A stretch of DNA of 53,445 bases, from contig JACUTV010000009.1 in the NCBI GenBank assembly GCA_014859645.1, positions 1 through 53,445 of the forward strand. Direction: 5' to 3'. Source of the stretch: Campylobacterales bacterium (GTDB lineage: Bacteria > Campylobacterota > Campylobacteria > Campylobacterales > Campylobacteraceae). The notes below the pieces were generated by a model. That model had not been told where the DNA came from. It searched no databases and saw only the letters and a program-made list of their open reading frames with translations. Numbering within the stretch: the stretch's first letter is position 1; every line of letters starts with the position of its first letter. A program made the position numbers and the translations under genes. Shown one piece after another: positions 26,853 through 35,268 of this stretch.

Positions 26853-26938
26853 AACGCCTTTGAAGCAAAGCTCCAAAAGCTACGCTAACGCTGAGTTCTG
26901 CTCGGCGCAGGGCCCGCGCACCCTTGGTGCTTTTTCAT
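26853..26938 (-). repeat. Dispersed hairpin repeat, copy distal to queF
   Basis: The core 26865-26926 is identical over 62 bases to the proximal copy. It has the complete 5' end of the element, including GCACC-AAG-GGTGC. Perfect identity of the two cores suggests recent duplication or gene conversion. Confidence 0.8.
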
Positions 26939-26966
26939 CTTGTAAACCATAGTTGCAAAGATGTCT

Positions 26967-26999
26967 AATGCGCAATTTTTGGTAAAAAAGCGCGCATTA
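26967..26999. other. Inverted repeat between moaA and queF
   Basis: AATGCGC and GCGCATT flank TTTTT-GGT-AAAAA, so the segment can fold as a long imperfect hairpin. It follows the moaA stop codon and overlaps the queF -10 region. It could be the moaA terminator or a regulatory site. Confidence 0.4.
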
Positions 27000-27004
27000 T
27001 AGCA
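26996..27004 (-). promoter_or_regulatory. Extended -10 promoter for queF
   Basis: The minus strand reads TGCTATAAT about 250 bases before the queF start. The predicted leader would contain both hairpin repeats. Confidence 0.5.
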
Positions 27005-27006
27005 CA

Positions 27007-27975
27007 TCAGCCGCCGGTTTGGTAAAAGGCGCGGTCGCTGCTTTCGTTTTCGTTGTCTTCACTCCAGCGGTTTTTTTCAGGTTTGTTGGCAAGTACCGTG
27101 CGCAAAACTTCTGCGGCGCCTGCTACGTCGCCTTTGCGTACAGAATCTTTAATGCTCATCGCTTCATCAAAATACAAACACGGGATAAGCATACCCTCCG
27201 CCGTCAAACGGATGCGGTTACAGGTTTCGCAAAAATCGTGCTTGTGCGGGTCAATAATCCCAAACACGTACCCGTCTTCCAAGCGGTAGAGTTGTGCAGG
27301 ACTAGAGCCTTGACGACCCAAATCTTCAAAGGGGTATTTAGCCCCGACAATGGCTTTAATCTCTTCGGATTTAAGCCCTTTAAGGTCAGGGTTTGCGTGG
27401 TGGTTTTCCATGTATTCGATAAACCGAATGGGCATGTTGCGCGCTTTTGCGTATTCCATGATGTCGAGCAATTCTGCGTCATTGATACCCTTCATAGGCA
27501 CCGTGTTAATCTTTACATGTAAGCCTGCTAAACGGGCTGCTTCGATGCCCCCAAGAACGCGTCCTAACACCTCTTTTTGAGCCACTTGTTTCGCCACTTC
27601 GGGCTTCAACGAATCAAGCGAAATATTCACCCGACGCAATCCCGCGTCGTAGAGTTTTTGCGCCACATCGGCAAGCAAAAACCCGTTAGTGGTCAGCGCG
27701 ATGTCTAGCCCACTTTTGTAGTCATTAATCATGCCGATAAACCCGTCTAACCCGTGGCGCAAAAGGGGCTCACCGCCGGTGATACGGATTTTTTTAATGC
27801 CCTCATCCACAGCAACTTTGATAAACAAAAACAGTTCTTCGAAACTGAGTAACTTCTCTTTAGGTACCCACGAAAACGGCTTTTCGGGCATGCAATACTG
27901 GCACCGAAAATTACACCGTTCCGTGACCGAAACCCTAAGATAACTTACCTCTCTTCCATGACCATCGATTAACAT
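27007..27975 (-). CDS. moaA: GTP 3',8-cyclase (molybdenum cofactor biosynthesis)
   Basis: 322-residue radical SAM enzyme for the first step of molybdopterin synthesis. The N-terminal cluster is [11 protein letters not shown] (about residues 21-29), then ITGGEPLLR. The C-terminal [4Fe-4S] cysteines are in [21 protein letters not shown], and the protein ends with the conserved GG tail needed for activity. AAAGGTCTACT precedes the ATG, and a TATAAT on the minus strand at 28024-28029 is a likely promoter. Confidence 0.95.
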   Translation of the reverse strand: MLIDGHGREVSYLRVSVTERCNFRCQYCMPEKPFSWVPKEKLLSFEELFLFIKVAVDEGIKKIRITGGEPLLRHGLDGFIGMINDYKSGLDIALTTNGFLLADVAQKLYDAGLRRVNISLDSLKPEVAKQVAQKEVLGRVLGGIEAARLAGLHVKINTVPMKGINDAELLDIMEYAKARNMPIRFIEYMENHHANPDLKGLKSEEIKAIVGAKYPFEDLGRQGSSPAQLYRLEDGYVFGIIDPHKHDFCETCNRIRLTAEGMLIPCLYFDEAMSIKDSVRKGDVAGAAEVLRTVLANKPEKNRWSEDNENESSDRAFYQTGG

Positions 27976-28023
27976 AGTAGACCTTTTTTCTCTTTTTTTA
28001 GAAGCTTATCGCAATTTTTGTGC

Positions 28024-28029
28024 ATTATA
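28024..28029 (-). promoter_or_regulatory. -10 element for moaA
   Basis: The minus strand reads GGTATAATGC about 50 bases before the moaA ATG. The divergent region 27976-28131 also holds the leader of the PAS gene; nothing else is seen there. Confidence 0.45.
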
Positions 28030-28131
28030 CCTGAGATTTCTGCCATTTTTCTTTGGCCAAAGCACCCTTTAATTGTCCTAAGGATACAATCAAAGATTAT
28101 CTATTTTTTACATCAAAGGAACCCTTCCGCC

Positions 28132-28644
28132 ATGAAACGCCCTACTCCAACGAGTGTGGAGAGACAGGTCAGAGACGATGCATTTTTAGTATCAAAAACC
28201 GATACCAAAGGTCGCATTACCTATTGTAATCTCCCCTTCATCGACATCGTTGGCGCCACCGAGCAAGAGTTGCTTGGCAAGCCTCATAATATCGTCAGAC
28301 ACCCTGACATGCCCCGCTGTATTTTCAAGCTCTTGTGGCACAACATTAGCTCCAAAGAAGAGATTTTTGCCTATGTGAAAAATATGAGCTTTGATGGCTC
28401 TTTTTACTGGGTCTTTGCCAATGTCACCGCTTCGCTGGATCGCAATGGAAACATTGTTGGTTTTTATTCGGTGCGCCGAAAACCCAATCCTAAAGCATTG
28501 CAAGTGATTGTTCCGTTGTATAAAGAACTTCTCGCCAAAGAAAAAAGTGGTGGCATCGAAGTGGCAGAAGCTTATATGAAACACCTATTAGACGAAAAAG
28601 GAGTAAGTTATGACGCCTTTGTTAACGCGCTTCAGCGATCCTAA
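28132..28644 (+). CDS. PAS-domain sensor protein (CetB/Aer-like)
   Basis: 170-residue soluble protein with one PAS domain close to the N-terminus: [40 protein letters not shown] is the usual Aer/CetB PAS region, and [32 protein letters not shown] is its second half. In C. jejuni the CetB PAS protein binds FAD and signals to the chemoreceptor CetA for energy taxis. The start at [12 protein letters not shown] is chosen since AAAGGAA precedes it and the 38-codon extension has no homologous look. It overlaps the receptor gene by 35 bases. Confidence 0.82.
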   Translation: MKRPTPTSVERQVRDDAFLVSKTDTKGRITYCNLPFIDIVGATEQELLGKPHNIVRHPDMPRCIFKLLWHNISSKEEIFAYVKNMSFDGSFYWVFANVTASLDRNGNIVGFYSVRRKPNPKALQVIVPLYKELLAKEKSGGIEVAEAYMKHLLDEKGVSYDAFVNALQRS

Positions 28645-30040
28645 ACTCCTTGGCGTTGTCGCCTTGTTTATCGCCGTGACTTTTGGTTTTGCAACCGATG
28701 CGCTTTTGGGTAGCACGTTGCTAGCAGGAGCGGTCATGGGAGGATTTTTTGGCTCTTCACGCAAAATGGAAGTGGATGTAGCGATTTACGAAAAAACCCT
28801 TGCAGTGGTACAAGAAGCAGCCAATGGCAACCTTGAACCACGCATTGTTGATATCGATCCTAAAAAACCCCTAGGCAAGGTGGCGTGGGCTATCAATGAC
28901 TTGCTAGACCAAGTAGAAGCCCTGCAACGCGAAGCCAACACCTCTGTTAAAGCAGCGAGTGAAGGGAAAACGTACCGCAACTTGTTCAACGAAGGATTTC
29001 GCGGGCTTTTTTCTGCCAATGCCAAAGGATTTATCCAAGGGGTTGAGGGGATTAAAGCGGGCCAAAAAGGCAAAGTACGCGGTGTACTTTCAGAAAAATT
29101 TGGCGAGCTTGGCAACGGCAATGCGGGGATTAACGCCGTGCAAGAAGACTTAACCTACAGCATTCAAGAAATGGCGCGCATCACCGAAACCGCCTCAGAT
29201 ACGGCGCGCAAGTCTAACGAGAGCCTCGATACGGTCAACGCCCTAGCAAGCGACGTCAAAGAACTCACCCAACTGATTGCGCGCACAGACGAAGCCATCA
29301 AAAGCCTCAGTGAACGCACCTCAGAAATCTCCTCAGTGGTCAGCCTCATTAAAGACATCGCCGACCAAACCAACCTTCTCGCCCTCAACGCAGCCATTGA
29401 AGCGGCGCGCGCGGGTGAACACGGACGCGGATTTGCCGTCGTGGCTGATGAAGTGCGAAAGTTAGCCGAACGCACCCAAAAAGCGACCCAAGAGATTTCC
29501 ATCACCATCCAAACCTTGCAACAAGAAACCAATGAAATCAACGCCAACTCTGACCGCATCAACGGCATCGCCGAAACAGCGGGGGTTAATGTGGTAAACT
29601 TTGAACAAACCCTCAACCAGTTTAACACCAACGCCAATCGTACCGCGACCATTTCTTACAGCATGGAAAACAAAACCTTTACGATTCTTGCTAAACTTGA
29701 CCACATCGTTTATAAAACCAATGCGTACAATTGCGTCATCAATGAGCGCTGTGAGAAAGAGCAAGTCGAGGCAGAAGCGTGCACCTTTGGAAAATGGTAT
29801 GTGGGAGCAGGAAAAGAGCGCTTTGAGAGCACAAAAGCGTATGGGCTTATCGACGAACCCCACCAAGCGGTGCACCATTACACCAACCAAAATACCCGCG
29901 AGGCGTCCAAGGGCTACACTATGGACAACATGCATACCTTCGTGGAACGCTTTAAGAAAACCGAGGAAGCCAGCAAACAACTCTTTAGCTTGCTCGACCA
30001 AATGGTAGAAGAGAAAAAATTAGAAAAGATACGCCTCTAG
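28610..30040 (+). CDS. Methyl-accepting chemotaxis protein with C-terminal CZB domain (CetA-like)
   Basis: 476-residue chemoreceptor. Two close hydrophobic helices (about 13-48) form a membrane hairpin with no periplasmic sensor, as in CetA. A cytoplasmic coiled region follows, then the signalling domain with the conserved hairpin tip [36 protein letters not shown] (spans about residues 245-285). The C-terminus has a chemoreceptor zinc-binding domain: [18 protein letters not shown] and HQAVHHYTN supply the 3-His/1-Cys set. AGGAG lies seven bases before the ATG. Signals probably come from the PAS partner and also from zinc or oxidants through the CZB domain. The last base pairs overlap the ung stop. 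Confidence 0.87.
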   Translation: MTPLLTRFSDPKLLGVVALFIAVTFGFATDALLGSTLLAGAVMGGFFGSSRKMEVDVAIYEKTLAVVQEAANGNLEPRIVDIDPKKPLGKVAWAINDLLDQVEALQREANTSVKAASEGKTYRNLFNEGFRGLFSANAKGFIQGVEGIKAGQKGKVRGVLSEKFGELGNGNAGINAVQEDLTYSIQEMARITETASDTARKSNESLDTVNALASDVKELTQLIARTDEAIKSLSERTSEISSVVSLIKDIADQTNLLALNAAIEAARAGEHGRGFAVVADEVRKLAERTQKATQEISITIQTLQQETNEINANSDRINGIAETAGVNVVNFEQTLNQFNTNANRTATISYSMENKTFTILAKLDHIVYKTNAYNCVINERCEKEQVEAEACTFGKWYVGAGKERFESTKAYGLIDEPHQAVHHYTNQNTREASKGYTMDNMHTFVERFKKTEEASKQLFSLLDQMVEEKKLEKIRL

Positions 30041-30744
30041 GCTTTATTTAATAAGCATTTAGGACCAAAATACGCCTGCACCTTTGCATCATGGATAAAT
30101 CCAATGTTGTAAGGGTGTTGGGTTTTAACTAGCGTGTAGGCGTGGTATGAGGGCAAAAGCTTTTCAACGTCTTTAGCCAAATTTCCAAACAAAATCAACT
30201 CTTTGTTCTCCTGCGAAAGTCCCTCTAAAAGGACTTGCATAAAAGGTTTAAAGGCCTTGACATGGTACGAAGTTTCTTCTTTACATGTAAAGACAAGGGC
30301 GGTGTTTAACAGTAAAATACCTGCACGTTCAAAGTTTGCGCGAAGTTCTTCCATGGTTTCGATCAACCCACGTTTGTCCACTTTAGCGATGGCTTCTTGA
30401 GAGAGTGTTTCGGGATGCAGTAAGCCTTGGGAAAGCAGTTGCATCTTTAAAAAATTGCGTAAACTGGTGGCGCGGTTGACAGGTTTTGAAAATCCAGAAG
30501 GAGAAAACAACCCCTTCACCGCCCCGTCAATAAACGCATACCCAATAGCACTCTCATATCTTGGATAAGGATCTTGTCCAAATAAAATCGCCCGCGTCCC
30601 TTGCCGCGATAAAGAGCTAAACGCCGCTAAAAAATGGGTGGGGAAGTAGCCCTCTTGGGCTTCTAAAAAAGCACGGTACTGGGGCGAAAGTGCTTGGTAA
30701 GCCGCTTCAAGAAGTGGTTTCCACGAAGGATGTGCACGGGTCAT
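30037..30744 (-). CDS. ung: Uracil-DNA glycosylase (divergent family 1-like)
   Basis: 235-residue DNA repair enzyme that removes uracil. The water-activating motif is GQDPYP (about residue 55-60), where canonical Ung has [15 protein letters not shown] contains the uracil-specific Asn. The Leu-loop motif HPSPLS of canonical Ung is replaced by HPYNIG, keeping the His only. The GQDPY Asp is intact. Specificity may differ from standard Ung. It overlaps the next gene's end by four bases and is convergent with the chemoreceptor gene, sharing a CTAG at the two stops. Confidence 0.72.
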   Translation of the reverse strand: MTRAHPSWKPLLEAAYQALSPQYRAFLEAQEGYFPTHFLAAFSSLSRQGTRAILFGQDPYPRYESAIGYAFIDGAVKGLFSPSGFSKPVNRATSLRNFLKMQLLSQGLLHPETLSQEAIAKVDKRGLIETMEELRANFERAGILLLNTALVFTCKEETSYHVKAFKPFMQVLLEGLSQENKELILFGNLAKDVEKLLPSYHAYTLVKTQHPYNIGFIHDAKVQAYFGPKCLLNKA

Positions 30745-31250
30745 TTGAGGTAATTCATTTTCAAAATAAACTGCACTTCACCCAGTCCCAAGCGCAACTC
30801 CTTGGCAATCTCATGCTCTTTTTTTCCCTCTTTAAACATAGAAATGACTTGTTTTTCATTGGAAGTAGCCGAAGGGGCGGCAAAACGGTTGATGGTTTTG
30901 GTGCGTTCTTCCAAGGAACTTAACCTGTCTTGTTGTTCTTCTTGAAAACTTTGCATAATGCCCTCAATCTCCCGCAAGGAGTTAAGCAACGGCATCACGT
31001 TCGTGTTTATCTCTTCTTGAACGCGCTTGCGAAAATACTCTTCAAAACTGGCATTTTTTGCCTTCATCTCTTTTTCTTGGGCAAGCATATCGCGGCGCAA
31101 TTGGTGGTTTTGTTGCATCAGTTCTTCTACCATGCGCTCAAATTTGATAAATTTTTGATTTGCTTCACTGTCTTTAAAATAGACCATCAAAAATATGAGC
31201 ACCAACAGCACCCCAATACCCGCGTATACTAAAAGATCAAAGTCCATCAC
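30741..31250 (-). CDS. Membrane-anchored coiled-coil protein with C-terminal helix-turn-helix-like end
   Basis: 169 residues. One membrane helix at about 7-25, then a long charged coiled coil (about 30-115), a short Ser/Ala linker and a C-terminal segment (KQVISMFKEGKKEHEIAKEL, then GLGEVQFILK) resembling a sigma-like helix-turn-helix. Proteins of this type occur across Campylobacterota as conserved hypotheticals (I think DUF6115-like, not certain). The coiled coil would be cytoplasmic with the helix-turn-helix at the distal end. It overlaps both neighbours, so it belongs to an operon with ung and the next gene. Confidence 0.6.
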   Translation of the reverse strand: MMDFDLLVYAGIGVLLVLIFLMVYFKDSEANQKFIKFERMVEELMQQNHQLRRDMLAQEKEMKAKNASFEEYFRKRVQEEINTNVMPLLNSLREIEGIMQSFQEEQQDRLSSLEERTKTINRFAAPSATSNEKQVISMFKEGKKEHEIAKELRLGLGEVQFILKMNYLK

Positions 31251-31758
31251 GTTCTGCCTTCATTTGTCGAATCATCACGCGTTCTCGCGCCATCACGTAA
31301 GCATTCCAGTCGCTCTCGTCGCTCTCATGCAACCGCACCATCTTGGCCAAATCTGCCCTTTCGGCCTCAAAAAAAAGGGGAAATTCGCGCTTAGGAAACA
31401 CGGGCATCAGCACCCTGCCATAGTACCGTTTCCCCACTTCCAGAACAGGAGATTTCAAGTGAAAATACTCAAACCCAATCTGGTCAATCTCTCCAGTCTC
31501 CTTCAACGGCAAATACTCTGGCTGTTCGTTACGCACATACGCTCCCAAAGCATCAATCTTACGGTGAAGCTCCACCATCAAGGTTAACAGCACAGGGTCG
31601 CTCTCGCTAGCTTCTCCGCGCGCTTTAGCGATCTTAAGCCACTGTCCCACGGGGTCTTCGTCGCTCAAGCTCATCTTTTCAAACTCTTTTACATGTAAGC
31701 GCTCATCGTCCACTGCTTCAAAGGCGATTTTTAAGGGTGCGTTTACGAGACGTGCCAT
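31237..31758 (-). CDS. Conserved cytoplasmic protein, function unknown
   Basis: 173 residues, acidic and soluble, without signal peptide or membrane segment. The second half (FEYFHLKSPVLEVGKRYYGRVLMPVFPKREFPLFFEAE, over residues 95-132) looks like a beta-barrel, reminiscent of PilZ-type c-di-GMP domains, but the RxxxR and D/NxSxxG motifs are not evident. Treat the resemblance as a guess. It overlaps the downstream coiled-coil gene by 14 bases and lies 2 bases after mqnP. Confidence 0.55.
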   Translation of the reverse strand: MARLVNAPLKIAFEAVDDERLHVKEFEKMSLSDEDPVGQWLKIAKARGEASESDPVLLTLMVELHRKIDALGAYVRNEQPEYLPLKETGEIDQIGFEYFHLKSPVLEVGKRYYGRVLMPVFPKREFPLFFEAERADLAKMVRLHESDESDWNAYVMARERVMIRQMKAERDGL

Positions 31759-31759
31759 C

Positions 31760-32635
31760 TTACGCTCCTAATCTGTCCAGAAAGACAAAACAAAAAAACA
31801 AAATGCCAAGGTAACCATTAAGGGTAAAAAACGCACGGTCAATCTTGCTAAAATCCCGCGCCACGATGCGGTGTTCTTGGGCCAAAATAGCCGCGCACGC
31901 CACAACGCCTAGCCAACCAATCACCCCAAGCCCGACCGCCCACGCAAAGAGTGCCCAAAACAGCACCGCAAGAGCGTGAAAGAGTTTGGAGATAAAAAAG
32001 GTTGCCTCTTTGCCAAAATGAGAAGGGATGGAGTGCAGTTTGTGTTGGGTGTCGTATTCCATGTCTTGCAAGGAATAGAGCAAATCAAACCCTGCCACCC
32101 AAAACACCACGCCCAAAGAAAGCAGCACCGCCCACAACGGGATCTGCTCACTCACCGCCACCACACCTGCAATGGGCGCAAGCCCCAAAGAGAGTCCCAA
32201 CACCAGATGCGCCAATGGGCTAAAGCGTTTAAAGAGCGAATACCCGCCAAGCACACACAAAATAGGCACGCTCAGGTAAAAAGCCAGGGGATTAATCAAC
32301 CACGCACTCCCTATAAAAACCAAGCCATTGATAGCGATAAACAGTTGCATATTGCGCGTTCCGATGCGCCCGTCCACGCTCGGACGGGTCGCCGTGCGAG
32401 GGTTCGCTTTGTCAATGTCACGGTCAGCGTATCGGTTAAAACCCATGGCAAAGTTGCGCGCACTTACCGCTGCTACTAGCCCAAAAAAGAGAAGCTTCCA
32501 CCCAAACCACACCGACTGGCTGTCCAAATGACGCGCCACAATCATTGCCACAAAAATAAACGGGAGCGCAAACACCGAATGCTTGAACATAATGAGCTCG
32601 TTAATATCCTTAAGCACCCTGACAAAACGTTCCAC
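31760..32635 (-). CDS. mqnP: UbiA-type prenyltransferase, probably menaquinone biosynthesis MqnP
   Basis: 291-residue membrane enzyme with about eight helices. The two Asp-rich motifs are present: NRYADRDIDKANPRTATRP (about residues 68-86) and the second, YSLQDMEYDTQHKLHS (near 183). It transfers a polyprenyl chain to an aromatic ring. Campylobacterota make menaquinone by the futalosine pathway, where this step is by MqnP; orthology to UbiA of E. coli is by family only. It starts with GTG, with AAAGGAG four bases upstream. Confidence 0.85.
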   Translation of the reverse strand: MERFVRVLKDINELIMFKHSVFALPFIFVAMIVARHLDSQSVWFGWKLLFFGLVAAVSARNFAMGFNRYADRDIDKANPRTATRPSVDGRIGTRNMQLFIAINGLVFIGSAWLINPLAFYLSVPILCVLGGYSLFKRFSPLAHLVLGLSLGLAPIAGVVAVSEQIPLWAVLLSLGVVFWVAGFDLLYSLQDMEYDTQHKLHSIPSHFGKEATFFISKLFHALAVLFWALFAWAVGLGVIGWLGVVACAAILAQEHRIVARDFSKIDRAFFTLNGYLGILFFCFVFLDRLGA

Positions 32636-32717
32636 GCTACTCCTTTTAAAAAAACAATATGCCTTGATTTTACCTGATTTCTCATTAGATTTAGATTACC
32701 AAAAAAAACACAAAGCT

Positions 32718-32726
32718 TGCTATAAT
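32718..32726 (+). promoter_or_regulatory. Extended -10 promoter for the DadA-like gene, abutting a TTACATGTAA palindrome
   Basis: TGCTATAAT on the plus strand, five bases before the palindrome at 32732-32741. The predicted transcription start falls inside the palindrome; AAGGAAG precedes the ATG at 32758. This promoter is about 83 bases from the divergent mqnP start. Confidence 0.55.
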
Positions 32727-32757
32727 ACCCCTTACATGTAAGGCAAAAAGGAAGGTA

Positions 32758-34002
32758 ATGTCCCAATCAATTGTGATTATCGGTGGGGGAATTGCGGGCC
32801 TCATGAGTGCGTACGCACTCGTTCAAAAAGGGCATCGCGTCACCATTCTCGACCAAGGAACCATCAGCAACACTCCCTCTTTTGGTAACGCAGGATTACT
32901 CTCTGCTTTTGAAAAAGCACCCCTAGCAGCCCCTGGGGTCATCACCAAAACCCTCAAGCTCATGCTCCAAGGCAAAAGCCCCATCGTATTACGCCCCAAC
33001 CTCGACCCTCACTTTTACCAATGGCTCGTGCGTTTTATGGCCAGTACCACCCAAGCGCGCTTAAAAAAAACCCTCATTTTATTTGAACGTTACGGAGCAC
33101 AAAGCACCCAAGCCTATCACCGCCTCACCCAAGAAGAAGGCCTTGATTTTGACTTTCACCACGACGGGGTGATGCTCGTTTTTACTGATGCCAAAAGTTA
33201 CCGCGACAAACTCCGCCACGCCAAAGACCCCACCAAATACGAAATATTAGACTACGCCTCTGCCAAAGAACGCTTAGGGTTTGTGCGCCCTAATATCGAA
33301 GGAGTGATACACCTCAAACGCAACGCCCGCCTTAATCCTGGAGAGCTCATGGAGCAACTCAAAGCCTTATTAGTGCGCAAAGGGGTCACATTTATCTTTG
33401 AAGAAGAGATTGTGGATTTTGATGTCACGGCGGGGCGTATCAAAAGTGCGCGCAGTAAAACCAACACTTACGAAGCTGACACGTTTATCTTAGCTTCGGG
33501 GCATCAAACAGCCTTGGCTAAAAAGCTAGGAACCCCCCTCATGCTGCTTCCTGCTAAAGGGTACAACATCACCTTTGAGATGGAAGAAAGCATCAAGCCC
33601 AAGCAATGCGTCATGTTTAATGACCTATTTATCATCGCCACCCCACGTCGGCATGACATGCGCCTAACCTCCAAGCTGGAAATTGGCGCAGTAGATGGGC
33701 GTGTTGATATGCGCCGCGTTGAGAGCATCGTGAGAAACCTCAAAGCCCACACGGTAGATTTTGAACTCCAACGTCCCCGCTATTGGACAGGGTTTCGTCC
33801 CCTCACGCCCAACGATATGCCACTCATCGGACGCGATAGCACCTACCGCAACATGGTCTACGCCATGGGATATGGCTGGCTTGGGATGACTTTTGGGCCT
33901 GCTCTTGGGGAGATTATTGGGCGGTTGATTGATGAGGATTTGGACAACCACCAAAGCGATGATGTGTTGTTGTTTTCAGGCTTTTACCAAGGGTGTTTGT
34001 GA
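32758..34002 (+). CDS. FAD-dependent D-amino acid dehydrogenase-like oxidoreductase
   Basis: 414-residue DadA-type flavoprotein. It has the N-terminal FAD motif VIIGGGIAGLMSAYALVQKGH, the early SFGNAGLLS segment, and the C-terminal TGFRPLTPNDMPLIGRD and YAMGYGWLGMTFGPA regions, matching D-amino acid dehydrogenases that pass electrons to the quinone pool. Substrate is not certain. It overlaps miaA by four bases at GTGA. Confidence 0.85.
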   Translation: MSQSIVIIGGGIAGLMSAYALVQKGHRVTILDQGTISNTPSFGNAGLLSAFEKAPLAAPGVITKTLKLMLQGKSPIVLRPNLDPHFYQWLVRFMASTTQARLKKTLILFERYGAQSTQAYHRLTQEEGLDFDFHHDGVMLVFTDAKSYRDKLRHAKDPTKYEILDYASAKERLGFVRPNIEGVIHLKRNARLNPGELMEQLKALLVRKGVTFIFEEEIVDFDVTAGRIKSARSKTNTYEADTFILASGHQTALAKKLGTPLMLLPAKGYNITFEMEESIKPKQCVMFNDLFIIATPRRHDMRLTSKLEIGAVDGRVDMRRVESIVRNLKAHTVDFELQRPRYWTGFRPLTPNDMPLIGRDSTYRNMVYAMGYGWLGMTFGPALGEIIGRLIDEDLDNHQSDDVLLFSGFYQGCL

Positions 34003-34892
34003 AGCAAGTTGCTATTCTTGGGCCTACAGCCTCGGGAAAAACAGCGTTAGCCCTAACGTTAGCACGTCGTTATAAGGGGGTTATTTTATCCCTTGACTCT
34101 CTGGCTTTATACAAAGAGATTGACATTGCTTCGGCTAAACCCACCTTGGAAGAGCGGGGTGATGTGCCCCATTTTGGCATTGATGTCATTACACCAGACA
34201 TGCCTTTTAACGTGACGCTTTTTTTTGACCTTTACCGCAAAGCCAAGGCTTTTGCAAAGGAAAAGGGACAGCCACTCATTATGGTGGGGGGTACAAGCTT
34301 TTACCTCAAAGCGATGCTTGAGGGCATGAGCGAAAAACCGCCCATCTCCACTGCAACCAAGGCACGCGTTCAAGCAGCCCTTGAAGACATCGCCGCTGTG
34401 CAAACCCTTGCCCAAACCCTTGACCCTGTGTTTGCAGCCCGTACTGAAAAATTTGACCGTTACCGTTTGGAAAAATGGCTAGAACTTTACTACGAAACGG
34501 GTGAGATTCCCACTGCTTTTCAAGCGCGCACCCTGCAAGCACCGCTTATTGACTCGTTGCCACTTTTTGAAATCGAGGTTGAGCGAGCGCTGTTGCGTGA
34601 GCGCATTAAAGAGCGCACGCAGGGTATGTTAGCCCAAGGGTTAGTCACCGAAGTGCAAAGCCTTGAAGAACGCTATGGTAGAAAACCTGCGTGCATGAAG
34701 GCTATTGGGATTAAAGAAGTGTTAGGGTATTTGGATGGGATGTGCAGTTATGAACAAATGGAAATAGACATTGCCACCCATACGGCGCAACTGGCAAAGC
34801 GCCAGCGCACCTTCAACAAAACGCAGTTTCGTCAACCGATTATTAAAAAACCCGTTGACGCACTTGCCCAGGCTATATCCCCTTACATGTAA
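33999..34892 (+). CDS. miaA: tRNA dimethylallyltransferase
   Basis: 297-residue enzyme that isopentenylates A37 of tRNAs reading UNN codons. P-loop GPTASGKTAL near residue 8, DSLALYKEIDIASAKPT near 33, and the MVGGTSFYLKAML region are typical. An in-frame GTG lies two codons upstream; the GTG at 33999 is preferred, with AAGGG five bases before it and a GTGA overlap with the preceding stop. Its final residues SPYM and stop codon are encoded by a CCCTTACATGTAAGGG palindrome, which could act as a hairpin with a CATG loop at the end of the transcript. Confidence 0.94.
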   Translation: MKQVAILGPTASGKTALALTLARRYKGVILSLDSLALYKEIDIASAKPTLEERGDVPHFGIDVITPDMPFNVTLFFDLYRKAKAFAKEKGQPLIMVGGTSFYLKAMLEGMSEKPPISTATKARVQAALEDIAAVQTLAQTLDPVFAARTEKFDRYRLEKWLELYYETGEIPTAFQARTLQAPLIDSLPLFEIEVERALLRERIKERTQGMLAQGLVTEVQSLEERYGRKPACMKAIGIKEVLGYLDGMCSYEQMEIDIATHTAQLAKRQRTFNKTQFRQPIIKKPVDALAQAISPYM

Positions 34893-34897
34893 GGGAA

Positions 34898-35188
34898 TTA
34901 TTCGGCATCGCGGCGCAAAATCTCCAAAACAGACTGGGAATACAACGCAGGGTCAATCGTAAACAGCGAATGCCAGCGGTTTCGGTCAGGGTCTTTCCAC
35001 TCTAAAAAGTCCAACATTTCACTCTCGCCACCCGTTGCTACGCGGAGTTTTGGTTTTTTATCGACTGTTTTTACTGTTGTTGGGCCAAGTTTTCGCAAAT
35101 CCGAAATCTCTTGTGCTCTTAACTTGCTCGTACTTAAAATCATTTCACGTAAACCTCGGCTTACACCTCTAACGATATACATTTTCAT
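34898..35188 (-). CDS. Small uncharacterised protein
   Basis: 96 residues, basic in the first half and acidic in the second, with no membrane segment or signal peptide. I do not recognise it. A GAGGAG six bases before the ATG supports translation. It lies between miaA (convergent, five bases away) and pflA. The preceding 80 bases (35189-35268) show weak similarity to the second half of the dispersed hairpin repeat (GGCGTTAGTG, GAGCGTATC on the minus strand), but too little for a firm call. Confidence 0.55.
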   Translation of the reverse strand: MKMYIVRGVSRGLREMILSTSKLRAQEISDLRKLGPTTVKTVDKKPKLRVATGGESEMLDFLEWKDPDRNRWHSLFTIDPALYSQSVLEILRRDAE

Positions 35189-35268
35189 GCATTACTCCTC
35201 TTTTGCTTTGATACGCTCCTAAGGCAAAACACTAACGCCTAACAAGAAGTCCATTGTAACACGTTTTT

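Noticed and set aside
26682-26888. Open frame giving a peptide with SSKSYANAE across the repeat region
   Set aside because: It is a translation of the dispersed repeat plus antisense queF; no ribosome site and no family support.
26750-26995. preQ1 riboswitch in the queF leader
   Set aside because: No preQ1-I or preQ1-II type core was visible; the leader is occupied by the hairpin repeat that is also before moeA, a gene unrelated to preQ1.
35189-35268. Further copy of the hairpin repeat before the small gene 34898-35188
   Set aside because: Only short matches (GGCGTTAGTG, GAGCGTATC) were found; similarity is too weak to call by eye.
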